64,000 nucleotides of DNA from Aequorivita soesokkakensis. Its GTDB lineage: Bacteria; Bacteroidota; Bacteroidia; Flavobacteriales; Flavobacteriaceae. A program made the translations under genes and the position numbers. Within the stretch, counting starts at the first letter, position 1. Each line of letters opens with the position of its first letter. Location of the stretch: positions 1 through 64,000 of the forward strand of contig NZ_LXIE01000045.1 in assembly GCF_001641085.1 (NCBI RefSeq), in the 5' to 3' direction. The notes below the pieces were generated by a model. That model had not been told where the DNA came from and made no database searches. It was given only the letters and a program-made list of their open reading frames with translations. Positions 44,542 to 52,939 of this stretch are shown piece by piece.

Positions 44542-44715
44542 ATGAATACAAACCCAATAAATCTTTGCAACGGATGTGCACACGCAAGCTATTGTGTGTT
44601 AACGCACAACCAAAGCGTGGTGTTTTCCTGTTCAGAATTTGATGAGCTACAGCATCACGAACCCAAACCTTTACTGAAAATAACCAAAAGAAAGCCTGAA
44701 ATGGCTACTATTTAA
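44542..44715 (+). CDS. 57-residue Cys-rich protein, sigma-54 controlled
   Basis: A short open frame, ATG at 44542 to TAA at 44715. The N-terminal half has LCNGCAHASYCVLTHNQ and VVFSCSEFDELQHHE: four Cys (CxxCx5C, later SCS) plus His, a plausible small metal-binding or redox site; the C-terminal half is basic (KITKRKPEM). It begins 29 bases after a sigma-54 element and ends 14 bases before gdhA, so it should be the first gene of that transcript. I know no function. It could act as a small redox or iron-responsive factor for the enzymes downstream, which is inference. Confidence 0.7.
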   Translation: MNTNPINLCNGCAHASYCVLTHNQSVVFSCSEFDELQHHEPKPLLKITKRKPEMATI

Positions 44716-44729
44716 AAACAAGTATTAAA

Positions 44730-46025
44730 ATGACAAATACACAAACAGTGGAAAAACCGCAACCTGTAAAAAGAGGAATGTTAGACAACGTGTTGGAACA
44801 ATTCAACCACGCTGCAGACAAAATAGATCTGAACCCAAACGTTCGCAAAATTCTTAGTATTACAAATACCGAAATTATTATTCATTTCCCAGTCCGAATG
44901 GACAATGGCGATGTGGAAATATTCACCGGTTACCGCGTGCAGCACAATAACGCACTCGGACCTTACAAAGGCGGTCTTCGTTACCACCCAACCGTTGATA
45001 TTGACGCCGCACGCGCCTTGGCAATGTGGATGACTTGGAAAACATCTTTGGCAGGTTTGCCCTACGGTGGCGCAAAGGGAGGAATACAGATTGATCCTTC
45101 AAAATATTCAAAAAGTGAATTGGAGCGCATTACCCGAAGATTTACCTATGCTTTAGGCGAAAACATTGGCCCAGAACACGATATTCCAGCGCCAGACGTA
45201 AATACAAATGACCAAACAATGGCGTGGATTGCTGATACGTATATGAGTACCAAAAATACCAGTGAGCGTTCCAAAAACCAGCACGTTGTTACAGGAAAAC
45301 CCGTGGGCAGCGGTGGTTTGGAAGGTCGTGATCGTGCAACCGGTTATGGTGTGTTTTTGACCATTAAATTTTGGGCAGAAAAAAACAACGAAAGCCTAAA
45401 AGGAAAAACATTTATTGTTCAAGGTTTTGGAAACGTAGGCTATTGGGCCGCACATTTCCTTGAAAACGAAGGTGCAAAAATGGTTGGCGTTCAAGATGCT
45501 TTCGGAAGTGTTCAAAACAAAGAAGGAATTACTGTTGAAGATCTTTTCAACTATGGAAAAGCGAATAATGGCAGCATTGTAGGCTTTCCAGAAGCTACCG
45601 CTATGGATGGCAAGGAATTTTTCGGCTTGGATTGCGACATCTGTATTCCAGCCGCATTGGGCAACCAAATTACGGCTCAGAATGCAGCTTCCATAAAAGC
45701 AACTTTAATTGCGGAAGGCGCCAATGGCCCAACAGATGTTGAAGGTGAAAAAATATTGATGGAACGCGGCATCACTATCATTCCAGACATCATGTGTAAT
45801 TCTGGCGGGGTTATAGGAAGTTATTTTGAATGGCTTCAAAACCGTAACGGGGAGCTTTGGCAGATGGACGAGATTTTGGAGAAATTGGAGAAAAAACTTA
45901 AATCCACTTTCAAAAAAGTAACCGCCTATTCCGAAGAAAACGGAGTGGATATGCGTACCGCAGCTTTTGCAATTGCCATAGAGCGAATTGAAAAAGCATA
46001 CATTTTAAGAGGGATTTTCCCATAA
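44730..46025 (+). CDS. Glutamate dehydrogenase
   Basis: 431 residues of the Glu/Leu/Phe/Val dehydrogenase family, length typical of hexameric GDH. Interconverts glutamate and 2-oxoglutarate plus ammonia. The catalytic-domain motifs are GPYKGGLRYHP and LPYGGAKGGI (catalytic Lys region). The substrate segment is PEHDIPAPDVNTN, and the nucleotide fold has VQGFGNVGYWAAHFL (GxGxxG). Direction and NAD or NADP preference cannot be fixed by eye. It is the second gene after the sigma-54 promoter and upstream of the transhydrogenase genes, suggesting joint control of ammonia assimilation and reduced cofactor supply. Confidence 0.93.
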   Translation: MTNTQTVEKPQPVKRGMLDNVLEQFNHAADKIDLNPNVRKILSITNTEIIIHFPVRMDNGDVEIFTGYRVQHNNALGPYKGGLRYHPTVDIDAARALAMWMTWKTSLAGLPYGGAKGGIQIDPSKYSKSELERITRRFTYALGENIGPEHDIPAPDVNTNDQTMAWIADTYMSTKNTSERSKNQHVVTGKPVGSGGLEGRDRATGYGVFLTIKFWAEKNNESLKGKTFIVQGFGNVGYWAAHFLENEGAKMVGVQDAFGSVQNKEGITVEDLFNYGKANNGSIVGFPEATAMDGKEFFGLDCDICIPAALGNQITAQNAASIKATLIAEGANGPTDVEGEKILMERGITIIPDIMCNSGGVIGSYFEWLQNRNGELWQMDEILEKLEKKLKSTFKKVTAYSEENGVDMRTAAFAIAIERIEKAYILRGIFP

Positions 46026-46044
46026 TAAATAAGAACCTGGATAG

Positions 46045-46098
46045 ATGGAACATCCAAGCAGTTTCGTGGCCGATGATGATGTTTTTAGGATGTTCCAT
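46045..46098 (+). repeat. Inverted repeat after glutamate dehydrogenase
   Basis: ATGGAACATCC (46045-46055) pairs perfectly with GGATGTTCCAT (46088-46098) across 32 bases. It lies between gdhA and the GreA/Rnk-like gene and could act as a weak terminator, an mRNA 3' stabiliser or a regulator site. Confidence 0.6.
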
Positions 46099-46118
46099 TT
46101 CACCAAAATAATTAGAAT

Positions 46119-46535
46119 ATGAAATACGGAAATTTGATATTGGAAAAAAAGGAATACGTTTTTTTAAAGCGCCTTTTGAATGTTACTGGCTATTACAAGG
46201 ATCAGAACACGAAAGATTCATTAAAAAAATTAAGCGGGGAATTAACAACTGCCATTATTTACGACAATGAGGAAATGCCAGAAGATATCATCCGTTTCAA
46301 CAGCGTTGTCACTGTAAAATCTGGCACTTGGGGAACAGAATTTCAATTGGTAATACCAACCGCGCGGGATATTTCAGCAAATAAAATTTCAATCTTGGCC
46401 CCGATGGGTTCGGCTGTTATGGGATATGCGGAAGGCGATTCAGTAATTTGGAATTTTCCAAACGGTGCTAAAGAACTTCAAATAACAAGCGTGAAACAGG
46501 CCGAAAGACCTATTGATATAGATGTACTTTTATAA
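46119..46535 (+). CDS. GreA/GreB C-terminal-like (Rnk-type) protein
   Basis: 138 residues. The C-terminal half has the FKBP-like GreA/GreB C-terminal fold: SVVTVKSGTWGTEFQLVIPTARD, ISILAPMGSAVMGYAEGDSVIWNFPNG. The N-terminal half is a short helical region rather than the long GreA coiled coil, as in Rnk. Rnk binds RNA polymerase without cleaving transcripts. It sits in the group downstream of gdhA. Confidence 0.8.
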   Translation: MKYGNLILEKKEYVFLKRLLNVTGYYKDQNTKDSLKKLSGELTTAIIYDNEEMPEDIIRFNSVVTVKSGTWGTEFQLVIPTARDISANKISILAPMGSAVMGYAEGDSVIWNFPNGAKELQITSVKQAERPIDIDVLL

Positions 46536-46595
46536 GTATTGAGAATTGAAAAGAAAATTGAAAAGAAAATTGAGAAATCAGTAATATTTTAAGTT

Positions 46596-46976
46596 ATGCA
46601 GATTTACGATCACGACAGTCCGGAAACAATCACATTTAAAAATAATAGCATTGAGCTGGATAATTGGATTAACCACCTTGAATATATTGAAAAGGAGATA
46701 AGCAATTTGTTAAACCTTAGCAAAGCCGAACTTCTTAATGCGATGGACCAGAAACCTGTCCTTATGAGACTTTCCATTAAAAAAGAAGAAAATCGCAACA
46801 ATCTGAATGCCTTCAGAAGATATAAAGATGGTTTGCCCCAGGCAGCAGAATGTGAAGATGTGGATTGTGATATGTTTTACGTAACCGAACACGAAAGATA
46901 CCGAAAAGTATATATGTACCATTTGGAAAAATACAGAAGGGTAAAAGAAGAATACTTTAGTATTCTGAGTAAATAA
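46596..46976 (+). CDS. Helical protein of unknown function
   Basis: 126 residues, mostly charged helices: LEYIEKEISNLLNLSKAELL, IKKEENRNNLNAFRRYKDG, EYFSILSK and a short acidic Cys-bearing loop (AAECEDVDCDMFY). No domain is recognised. It lies between the GreA-like gene and the transhydrogenase operon on the same strand and may belong to the same regulon. Confidence 0.6.
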   Translation: MQIYDHDSPETITFKNNSIELDNWINHLEYIEKEISNLLNLSKAELLNAMDQKPVLMRLSIKKEENRNNLNAFRRYKDGLPQAAECEDVDCDMFYVTEHERYRKVYMYHLEKYRRVKEEYFSILSK

Positions 46977-47004
46977 TTCATAAAAACAGTTTCAAGAAAA
47001 AGTT

Positions 47005-48138
47005 ATGAGCGAACAGTCGCAGCCCAAGACAATAGGAATCCTAAAAACCCCAAACGATCCGCGGGTTTGTTTGTTACCCAAAGAAGTGAAACGTCTTACC
47101 GGGGAGTTAGCGCTCAACATTCTTTTTGAGCCCGGGCTGGGCAGTTCGCTACAAATTGACGATGAGGAATATTTAGAGGCTGGTGCAACTTGCCAATCTC
47201 GGGAATTAATTTTTAAAAATTCGGATACCATAGTATCCATTAACCATACTTTTAGCGAAGTGGAAATGAAGGGGGGTTGTTGCTTCATTGGTATTTTCAA
47301 CCCCCTCTTTCATGATTCCAAACTCGCTATTTACCAAAAACACGGAGCTACAGTTTACAGTCTGGACCTTCTGCCACGAACTACTCTGGCACAATCCATG
47401 GATGTGCTTTCATCTATGGCTTCACTGGCTGGATACAGGGCAGTAATTAAAGCTTCGGAAATATACAACGGTGTTTTCCCGATGTTTACAACCGCTGCCG
47501 GAACGCTTACACCTGTAAAAATTTTAGTGCTTGGCGCAGGTGTTGCAGGTTTACAAGCCATTGCCACGGCTCGTCGTTTGGGCGCAATAGTAGAGGCTTT
47601 TGATGTGCGCAAATCTGCTGGGGAAGAAGTGCGAAGTCTTGGCGCAACCTTTATTGAAGTGGAAGGTTATACTGAATCTTCAAATGCAGGTGGTTATGCC
47701 GTGGAGCAAAGTGAAGAATACCAAAGAAAGCAGAAAGAGCTAATTCACAACCATATTAAAACGGCAAACATCGTAATAAGCACCGCAAACATTCCCGGAA
47801 GAAAAGCGCCTTTGCTTATTGAAACCCGTTCCGTGGAAGCCATGCAACCCGGTAGCGTAATCATCGATTTAGCAGCCGAACAAGGCGGAAACTGCGAACT
47901 TTCAAAAAATAAAGAAACAATCAATCACAACGGAGTTACCATTTTAGGAAATTCAAGCCTTTCGGCTGAAATTCCCGCTGCGGCTTCAAAATTGCTTTCC
48001 AACAATTATTTCTCCTTTTTAAAATACAAGCAAAAGGCAGAAAACCAAGAAAACGATCCATTGCTATCCGCCAGCCAAATAATAAACGCAGGCGAATGGG
48101 CGCATCCACATTTCATCAAACAACTACAACCAGCCTAA
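47005..48138 (+). CDS. pntA1: NAD(P) transhydrogenase subunit alpha-1
   Basis: 377 residues, the NAD(H)-binding domain I of proton-translocating transhydrogenase, related to alanine dehydrogenase. Motifs: the N-terminal IGILKTPNDPRVCLLPKEV, KASEIYNGVFPMFTTAAGT, nucleotide fold KILVLGAGVAGLQAIATARRLGAIVEAFDVR and a following EEVRSLGATFIEVEGY. With the alpha-2 and beta subunits it transfers hydride from NADH to NADP, driven by the proton gradient. The gene is part of a three-gene operon as in Rhodospirillum, each with a gap under seven bases. Confidence 0.92.
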   Translation: MSEQSQPKTIGILKTPNDPRVCLLPKEVKRLTGELALNILFEPGLGSSLQIDDEEYLEAGATCQSRELIFKNSDTIVSINHTFSEVEMKGGCCFIGIFNPLFHDSKLAIYQKHGATVYSLDLLPRTTLAQSMDVLSSMASLAGYRAVIKASEIYNGVFPMFTTAAGTLTPVKILVLGAGVAGLQAIATARRLGAIVEAFDVRKSAGEEVRSLGATFIEVEGYTESSNAGGYAVEQSEEYQRKQKELIHNHIKTANIVISTANIPGRKAPLLIETRSVEAMQPGSVIIDLAAEQGGNCELSKNKETINHNGVTILGNSSLSAEIPAAASKLLSNNYFSFLKYKQKAENQENDPLLSASQIINAGEWAHPHFIKQLQPA

Positions 48139-48140
48139 CC

Positions 48141-48437
48141 ATGGATTTTATAAATCAACACATTCAAGAAATTTACTTTGTTCTCTTTTGTGTCTTCATC
48201 GGCATCGAAGTAATTGCAAATGTTCCCGCCATTTTGCACACGCCACTTATGAGCGGTGCAAACGCCATTAGTGGTGTTATTTTGGTGGGCGCCATCATTG
48301 TAATGCTTCGGGTGCCGGGAGACGATTACCTCAACCTCACTTTTGGGGGAATCGCAGTTTTTCTAGGCACCCTTAATATTTCCGGCGGTTTCTTCGTTAC
48401 GGGACGAATGCTGAAAATGTTCAGCCAAAAAAAATAA
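48141..48437 (+). CDS. pntA2: NAD(P) transhydrogenase subunit alpha-2
   Basis: 98 residues from ATG 48141, three membrane helices (FVLFCVFIGIEVIANVP, ISGVILVGAIIVML, IAVFLGTLNISGGFFVTGRML). It forms the membrane part of the transhydrogenase together with PntB. The upstream reading from 48096 overlaps pntA1 and lacks the family N-terminus, so the later ATG is used. It starts two bases after pntA1. Confidence 0.93.
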   Translation: MDFINQHIQEIYFVLFCVFIGIEVIANVPAILHTPLMSGANAISGVILVGAIIVMLRVPGDDYLNLTFGGIAVFLGTLNISGGFFVTGRMLKMFSQKK

Positions 48438-48443
48438 TTACAG

Positions 48444-49832
48444 ATGTACGCAATTATTGAAGTAGGCTATTTATTGGCCACCCTTTCCTTTTTGGGAGGA
48501 TTGAAGTTTATGAGTTCCCCCAAAAGTGCAAAAACTGGAAACCTAATAGCCGCCTTTGGGATGGTTTTGGCTGTAGTGCTTACGTTTGTGGCCGCAGTTA
48601 CAGCCACAGTTCCCTATACAAATTTAATAATCATGCTTCTGGCAATTGCCGTTGGAACCATTATTGGCAAACGACTTTCCGATAAAGTGGAAATGACGGG
48701 AATGCCACAATTGGTATCACTTTTCAACGCAACGGGCGGTGGCTGTGCCATGCTTTTAGGGTTGGTGGAAGCCAATCAAATGGATGTTTCCACTGCAATT
48801 TTGGGCAATAAAATTTTACTGATTGCTGGTTTAATTACGGGTGCAATCGCCTTAACGGGAAGTATTATTGCTGAACGCAAACTCGCCGGAAAAGTGAAGG
48901 ATAGACGCAGCAAAATCGTAATCTTTTCGGCAAGAATACTTTTAGCATTGATGGTTTTATTGCCAACGCTCTATTTCTTCGGAATCATTCCAATGGATTT
49001 TACCGTTTTTATGTATGTTTTGGCAACGCTGGCAATGGTTTATGGGGTGCTTTTCGTGCTTCCAATTGGCGGTGCGGATATGCCTGTGGTGATTTCACTT
49101 TTGAACAGTATTACAGGTATAGCTACGGCTTTCGCAGGTTTTGTTTACAGCAACAAAGCGATGATTGCTGGTGGAATTTTTGTAGGTGCTGCGGGAATTT
49201 TGCTTACACTTTTAATGTGTAAAGCAATGAATCGGTCGTTGCTAAAAGTGCTTGCTGGAACTTTCAAAAAGAGCAAAAACGGCACAGTTGAAGTGGAACA
49301 GGATATAAAGGAAATCAGCATTTCAGAAACTGCTTTATCACTTTCCTTTGCACAAAAAGTAGCCATCGTTCCCGGCTACGGACTTGCAGTTGCACAGGCA
49401 CAGCACATTTGCGGCCAACTTCAACAATTGTTAGAAAAACGCAATGTGGAAGTAGATTACATTATCCATCCGGTTGCAGGAAGAATGCCTGGCCATATGA
49501 ATGTTTTGTTAGCCGAAGCTAATGTGGATTATTCCCGTTTAAAGGAAATGGACGAGGGAAATGAAAACATGGAACAATATGATACCGTCTTGGTTTTGGG
49601 CGCAAATGACGTTGTTAACCCAGCAGCAGAAAATAATCCCGACAGCCCAGTTTACGGTATGCCAATCATACGTGTTTACGAAAGCAAGCAGGTAATTGTG
49701 ATTAAACGAAGCATGAACAAAGGCTACGCCGGCGTGCAAAACGATCTATTTGGACTGGACAATTGCAGTATTCTTTTTGGTGATGCGAAAGCTTCTTTGC
49801 AGGAAATCGTGAACCAGTTGAAGCTGATTTAA
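48444..49832 (+). CDS. pntB: NAD(P) transhydrogenase subunit beta
   Basis: 462 residues: nine or so membrane helices (about 1-260), with GTIIGKRLSDKVEMTGMPQLVSLFN and AADMPVVISLLNS-type motifs. The C-terminal domain III binds NADP(H) (VAIVPGYGLAVAQAQH, HPVAGRMPGHMNVLLAEA, LGANDVVNPAA, KRSMNKGYAGVQN). Domain III is the hydride acceptor of the proton-pumping transhydrogenase. It follows pntA2 after six bases. Confidence 0.95.
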   Translation: MYAIIEVGYLLATLSFLGGLKFMSSPKSAKTGNLIAAFGMVLAVVLTFVAAVTATVPYTNLIIMLLAIAVGTIIGKRLSDKVEMTGMPQLVSLFNATGGGCAMLLGLVEANQMDVSTAILGNKILLIAGLITGAIALTGSIIAERKLAGKVKDRRSKIVIFSARILLALMVLLPTLYFFGIIPMDFTVFMYVLATLAMVYGVLFVLPIGGADMPVVISLLNSITGIATAFAGFVYSNKAMIAGGIFVGAAGILLTLLMCKAMNRSLLKVLAGTFKKSKNGTVEVEQDIKEISISETALSLSFAQKVAIVPGYGLAVAQAQHICGQLQQLLEKRNVEVDYIIHPVAGRMPGHMNVLLAEANVDYSRLKEMDEGNENMEQYDTVLVLGANDVVNPAAENNPDSPVYGMPIIRVYESKQVIVIKRSMNKGYAGVQNDLFGLDNCSILFGDAKASLQEIVNQLKLI

Positions 49833-49845
49833 ACAAATTAACCAT

Positions 49846-50466
49846 CTACTCAAAACTATTAAGGCAAACTTCAAGCATTTCCAAATCGAAGAATTCATCT
49901 TCAAGATTTGCGTTGTGGGTAAAGAACAGACAATTTATTTTTTCGGCAACAAAACGCTCACCCCATAACTCTTCAAAAATTGTTAAAAAGGCATTTTCTA
50001 AATCACTGTCGTCAACCTTTGCAAGATTTAAAGGAAGCAGCAAAAGAAGATCGAAAATATCTTTTTCAGGATCCCATGAATAAACTGTAAAGCGGATATC
50101 TTTTGGTATTATGCTAAAACCATCACATTTAAATGGTTCCATCAGCATTTTCGGATCTGTTTCAATTTTCCCCTCAACTAAAGCTTTTATTTCCCAATAT
50201 TCAATTTCGGGTGCTTCATCTACCAAACGATTCACATATAATAACAAATCTCTATTCCCGGAACAGGAAATAGTAAAAACAAATTTTTTGTTTGAACCCT
50301 TTTCTGGAGATAAAATATTTGGGGTTAGTCCGGGACAATAATCTTCCAATTGGGCACAGAGATATGAAAAAGTCTTGTAATTTTTTTCTTCTGCCATAGA
50401 ATCTAAATCGAGACGAAGTGCTTCCTCGAGATTTTTAAAATCTTCCCAAAACTCCTTTGCAGTCAT
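49846..50466 (-). CDS. Acidic protein of unknown function
   Basis: 206 residues, acidic and without signal peptide or membrane segments. Recognisable pieces are only generic: an N-terminal helix (KEFWEDFKNLEEAL), a central beta region with KFVFTISCSGNRDLLLYVNRLV and EIEYWEIKALVEG, and FTIFEELWGERFV near the end. The general look is that of small cytoplasmic proteins with immunity- or DUF-like folds, but no assignment is possible. The gene is convergent with pntB (13-base gap) and is followed by no same-strand partner within 150 bases. Confidence 0.55.
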   Translation of the reverse strand: MTAKEFWEDFKNLEEALRLDLDSMAEEKNYKTFSYLCAQLEDYCPGLTPNILSPEKGSNKKFVFTISCSGNRDLLLYVNRLVDEAPEIEYWEIKALVEGKIETDPKMLMEPFKCDGFSIIPKDIRFTVYSWDPEKDIFDLLLLLPLNLAKVDDSDLENAFLTIFEELWGERFVAEKINCLFFTHNANLEDEFFDLEMLEVCLNSFE

Positions 50467-50618
50467 GATAAACGATTTTATTAATCCTGATTGTTGAATC
50501 TTACAGATTAGTTCTCCATAAATTTAATAAATAGCTGGGGAAAATAAACCATTTTTAAAATTCAACGGAATACCCTCTTCTATTTTTGAGAAAAAATTAA
50601 GGAGCTTTTACTTCGGTT

Positions 50619-51560
50619 TTATAGATTCAGAATCACCAAAATTGAAGCAATTGAAATAAAAATCCACAACGAAACCCCGAGAATCATCGGTTTCCAGCCT
50701 GCAGATTTTATTTTTTTCATGGAAAGTCCGGCGCCAATCAAAAATAAGGTTAGTACCAATAATGATTTTGAAACACGCGTAATTCCATTTGTCAATTCAT
50801 CGGGAATGGCGAGATAACTATTCAAAACAATGGCTAAAATAAAGAGGAAGATAAAATAGGGAACTTTCACGCTTTTACCCTTTCCTTTAAAAAGAAATAC
50901 CGAAAGCAATGAAAGCGGAATAATCCAAAGTGCCCGAGCAAGTTTCACTGTTGTTGCTACTTTTAATGCTTCGTCCCCAAAGGTGTAAGCTGCCCCAACA
51001 ACTGAACTGGTATCGTGAATAGCGATGGCGCACCAAAGCCCAAATTGATGTTGGGTCATTTCAAGCAAATGCCCAATGGGCGGAAAAACAATCAACGCAA
51101 TAGAATTCAGCAGAAAAATTACGCCCAGCGAAATTGAAATATCTTTTTCCGAAGCATTTATAACCGGAGAAACGGCGGCAATGGCACTTCCGCCACAAAT
51201 GGCTGTTCCCGAACTGATGAGATGGCTGCTTTTTCGATTCATTTTTAAGGCTCTTCCCAAAAAATAACCCAATATCAAAGTAATGGAAATTGAAAAAACA
51301 GTAAGTAAAAAACCATCCTGCCCAGCGGCAAGTGTTTCTTTTAAATTCATTCCAAAACCTAAACCTACAACTGCTATTTTCAATAACCAGTTTACCGCCT
51401 TGCTGTTCAACGTTAAAAAAGGGTGGCCTAAAAAATAGGAAAACAAAAATCCGCCAACCAACGCCACCGGACTACTGACATAACCCAAAATGCAAAGTAC
51501 CATACATATTACAAAAAGTACTTTTATTAATGTTTCATTTTTTTGGGAAATTTCTTTCAT
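50619..51560 (-). CDS. YeiH-family putative sulfate exporter
   Basis: 313 residues, ten predicted membrane helices, matching the conserved hypothetical 698 (YeiH/YadS-like) family. It has FLGHPFLTLNSKAVNWLLKI, VVGLGFGMNLKETL, HLISSGTAICGGSAIAAVSPVI and DTSSVVGAAYTFGDEA. Family members are proposed sulfate or anion exporters. It begins five bases after the MscS gene. Confidence 0.87.
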   Translation of the reverse strand: MKEISQKNETLIKVLFVICMVLCILGYVSSPVALVGGFLFSYFLGHPFLTLNSKAVNWLLKIAVVGLGFGMNLKETLAAGQDGFLLTVFSISITLILGYFLGRALKMNRKSSHLISSGTAICGGSAIAAVSPVINASEKDISISLGVIFLLNSIALIVFPPIGHLLEMTQHQFGLWCAIAIHDTSSVVGAAYTFGDEALKVATTVKLARALWIIPLSLLSVFLFKGKGKSVKVPYFIFLFILAIVLNSYLAIPDELTNGITRVSKSLLVLTLFLIGAGLSMKKIKSAGWKPMILGVSLWIFISIASILVILNL

Positions 51561-51565
51561 TTCAA

Positions 51566-52672
51566 TTAATTGCTTTGCTTTTCTTCGCTTTCTTTTTCCT
51601 TTTTTAAAACCACGGTTCTGTAGGGGAACGGTATTTCAATCCCTTCTTTATCGAAACGTTTTTTGATGCTTTCCAACAAATCACAGCGCATATCAAAAGC
51701 GTCTGAAAAATTTCGGGCCCAAACCCATGCTCGGATAGTAACGGAAGAATCATTTAGCGAGATTAGTGCAACTCTTACCACAGGATGGCCATCTTTGATT
51801 TCAATTGGGGTACGATTGTCCATAACATGCGGGTGCTTTTCGCTTTCTTCTTGCATTATTTTTTTTGCCAAATCCACGTCGCTGTCGTATGAAATTCCAA
51901 TTTCTATACGTTCGCAGACTTTCATCTCTCCCAAATCGTAATTTATAAGTTTTTCTTTATTGATAATCGCATTTGGAATAACAATCATTTTGTTTTCAAA
52001 ATTTCGGATTACTGTGTGCCGAAGTGTGATATCTACAACGGTTCCGACCATAGTGTCCGTAACTTTAACAACATCGCCAATTTTAAAGGGTTTGAATGAA
52101 ATAATAAAAATTCCGCCCACCAGATTTGACAGGGCTTCCTGCGAAGCAACCCCTGCAATAATCGCGATAACCCCAGCTCCGCCAAGAGCGGTTTTCGCAA
52201 TGCCTTCCAAGGAAGGGAAGGCCAAAAGCGCAAAAAGAATTCCCGTGATATAAATTCCGATAACGGCTACATACCGCAAGAATTTAAAACTGGTGGGATC
52301 CTGTGCGTTTAAAATTTTCCGCTGAATACTTCTGCGAAACCACATATTTGCTGAAGCCGCGCTTACTATGGTTACAACAGCCAGAATTCCCAAATACAAT
52401 ATGAGCTTAAAATTATGCCTTAACGCGCTGTACTTTTCCTCATTCACAAAAAGAAAACTTATGGCTATAAGCCCTAAAACTAACCACAACGCATTCAGAA
52501 TCCGTTTTACCCAATTTACTGCATTGGGTTGCTCAGTAGGATATTTTTTTTGCTCTTGCCTCAGTAACCATTTGTGGAGTTGGTTGGTAAGAAACCGCAG
52601 AAAAAATACCGAAACAATTACGACCAGCGCATAAATAAGCTGGGATTTGTATGCTTCAAAAAAATCTGTCAT
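51566..52672 (-). CDS. MscS-family mechanosensitive channel
   Basis: 368 residues. Two or more N-terminal helices, then the pore helix and beta domain: FKPFKIGDVVKVTDTMVGTVVDITLRHT with the conserved KIGD and GTV motifs, and a Gly/Ala-rich pore helix (TALGGAGVIAIIAGVASQEALSNLVGG). The C-terminal alpha/beta domain (about 260-350) is complete. It releases solutes under hypo-osmotic shock. The YeiH gene follows. Confidence 0.92.
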   Translation of the reverse strand: MTDFFEAYKSQLIYALVVIVSVFFLRFLTNQLHKWLLRQEQKKYPTEQPNAVNWVKRILNALWLVLGLIAISFLFVNEEKYSALRHNFKLILYLGILAVVTIVSAASANMWFRRSIQRKILNAQDPTSFKFLRYVAVIGIYITGILFALLAFPSLEGIAKTALGGAGVIAIIAGVASQEALSNLVGGIFIISFKPFKIGDVVKVTDTMVGTVVDITLRHTVIRNFENKMIVIPNAIINKEKLINYDLGEMKVCERIEIGISYDSDVDLAKKIMQEESEKHPHVMDNRTPIEIKDGHPVVRVALISLNDSSVTIRAWVWARNFSDAFDMRCDLLESIKKRFDKEGIEIPFPYRTVVLKKEKESEEKQSN

Positions 52673-52939
52673 AAAAATTAAAACTCTTTACAAGTTCAAT
52701 TTATAAAAATTGTTACAGCAGAGGGGGTTTTGAGTCATTACTTCACAAAAAAATCTCCGTTGTTCCAAGTAAAACACCAAAAGTACTAAATGAAAACCTG
52801 TGAAACTTCAAAATGACTTTTAATCTTTTCATCTGTTTTTATAAAATTGGCTCAATGTAAAATTTGAATTCATTGTTTTTTCCCAACCGAGTACTTCAAA
52901 AGATTTAATACCTTTAAACACCAATTAAAAACCCTGTTT

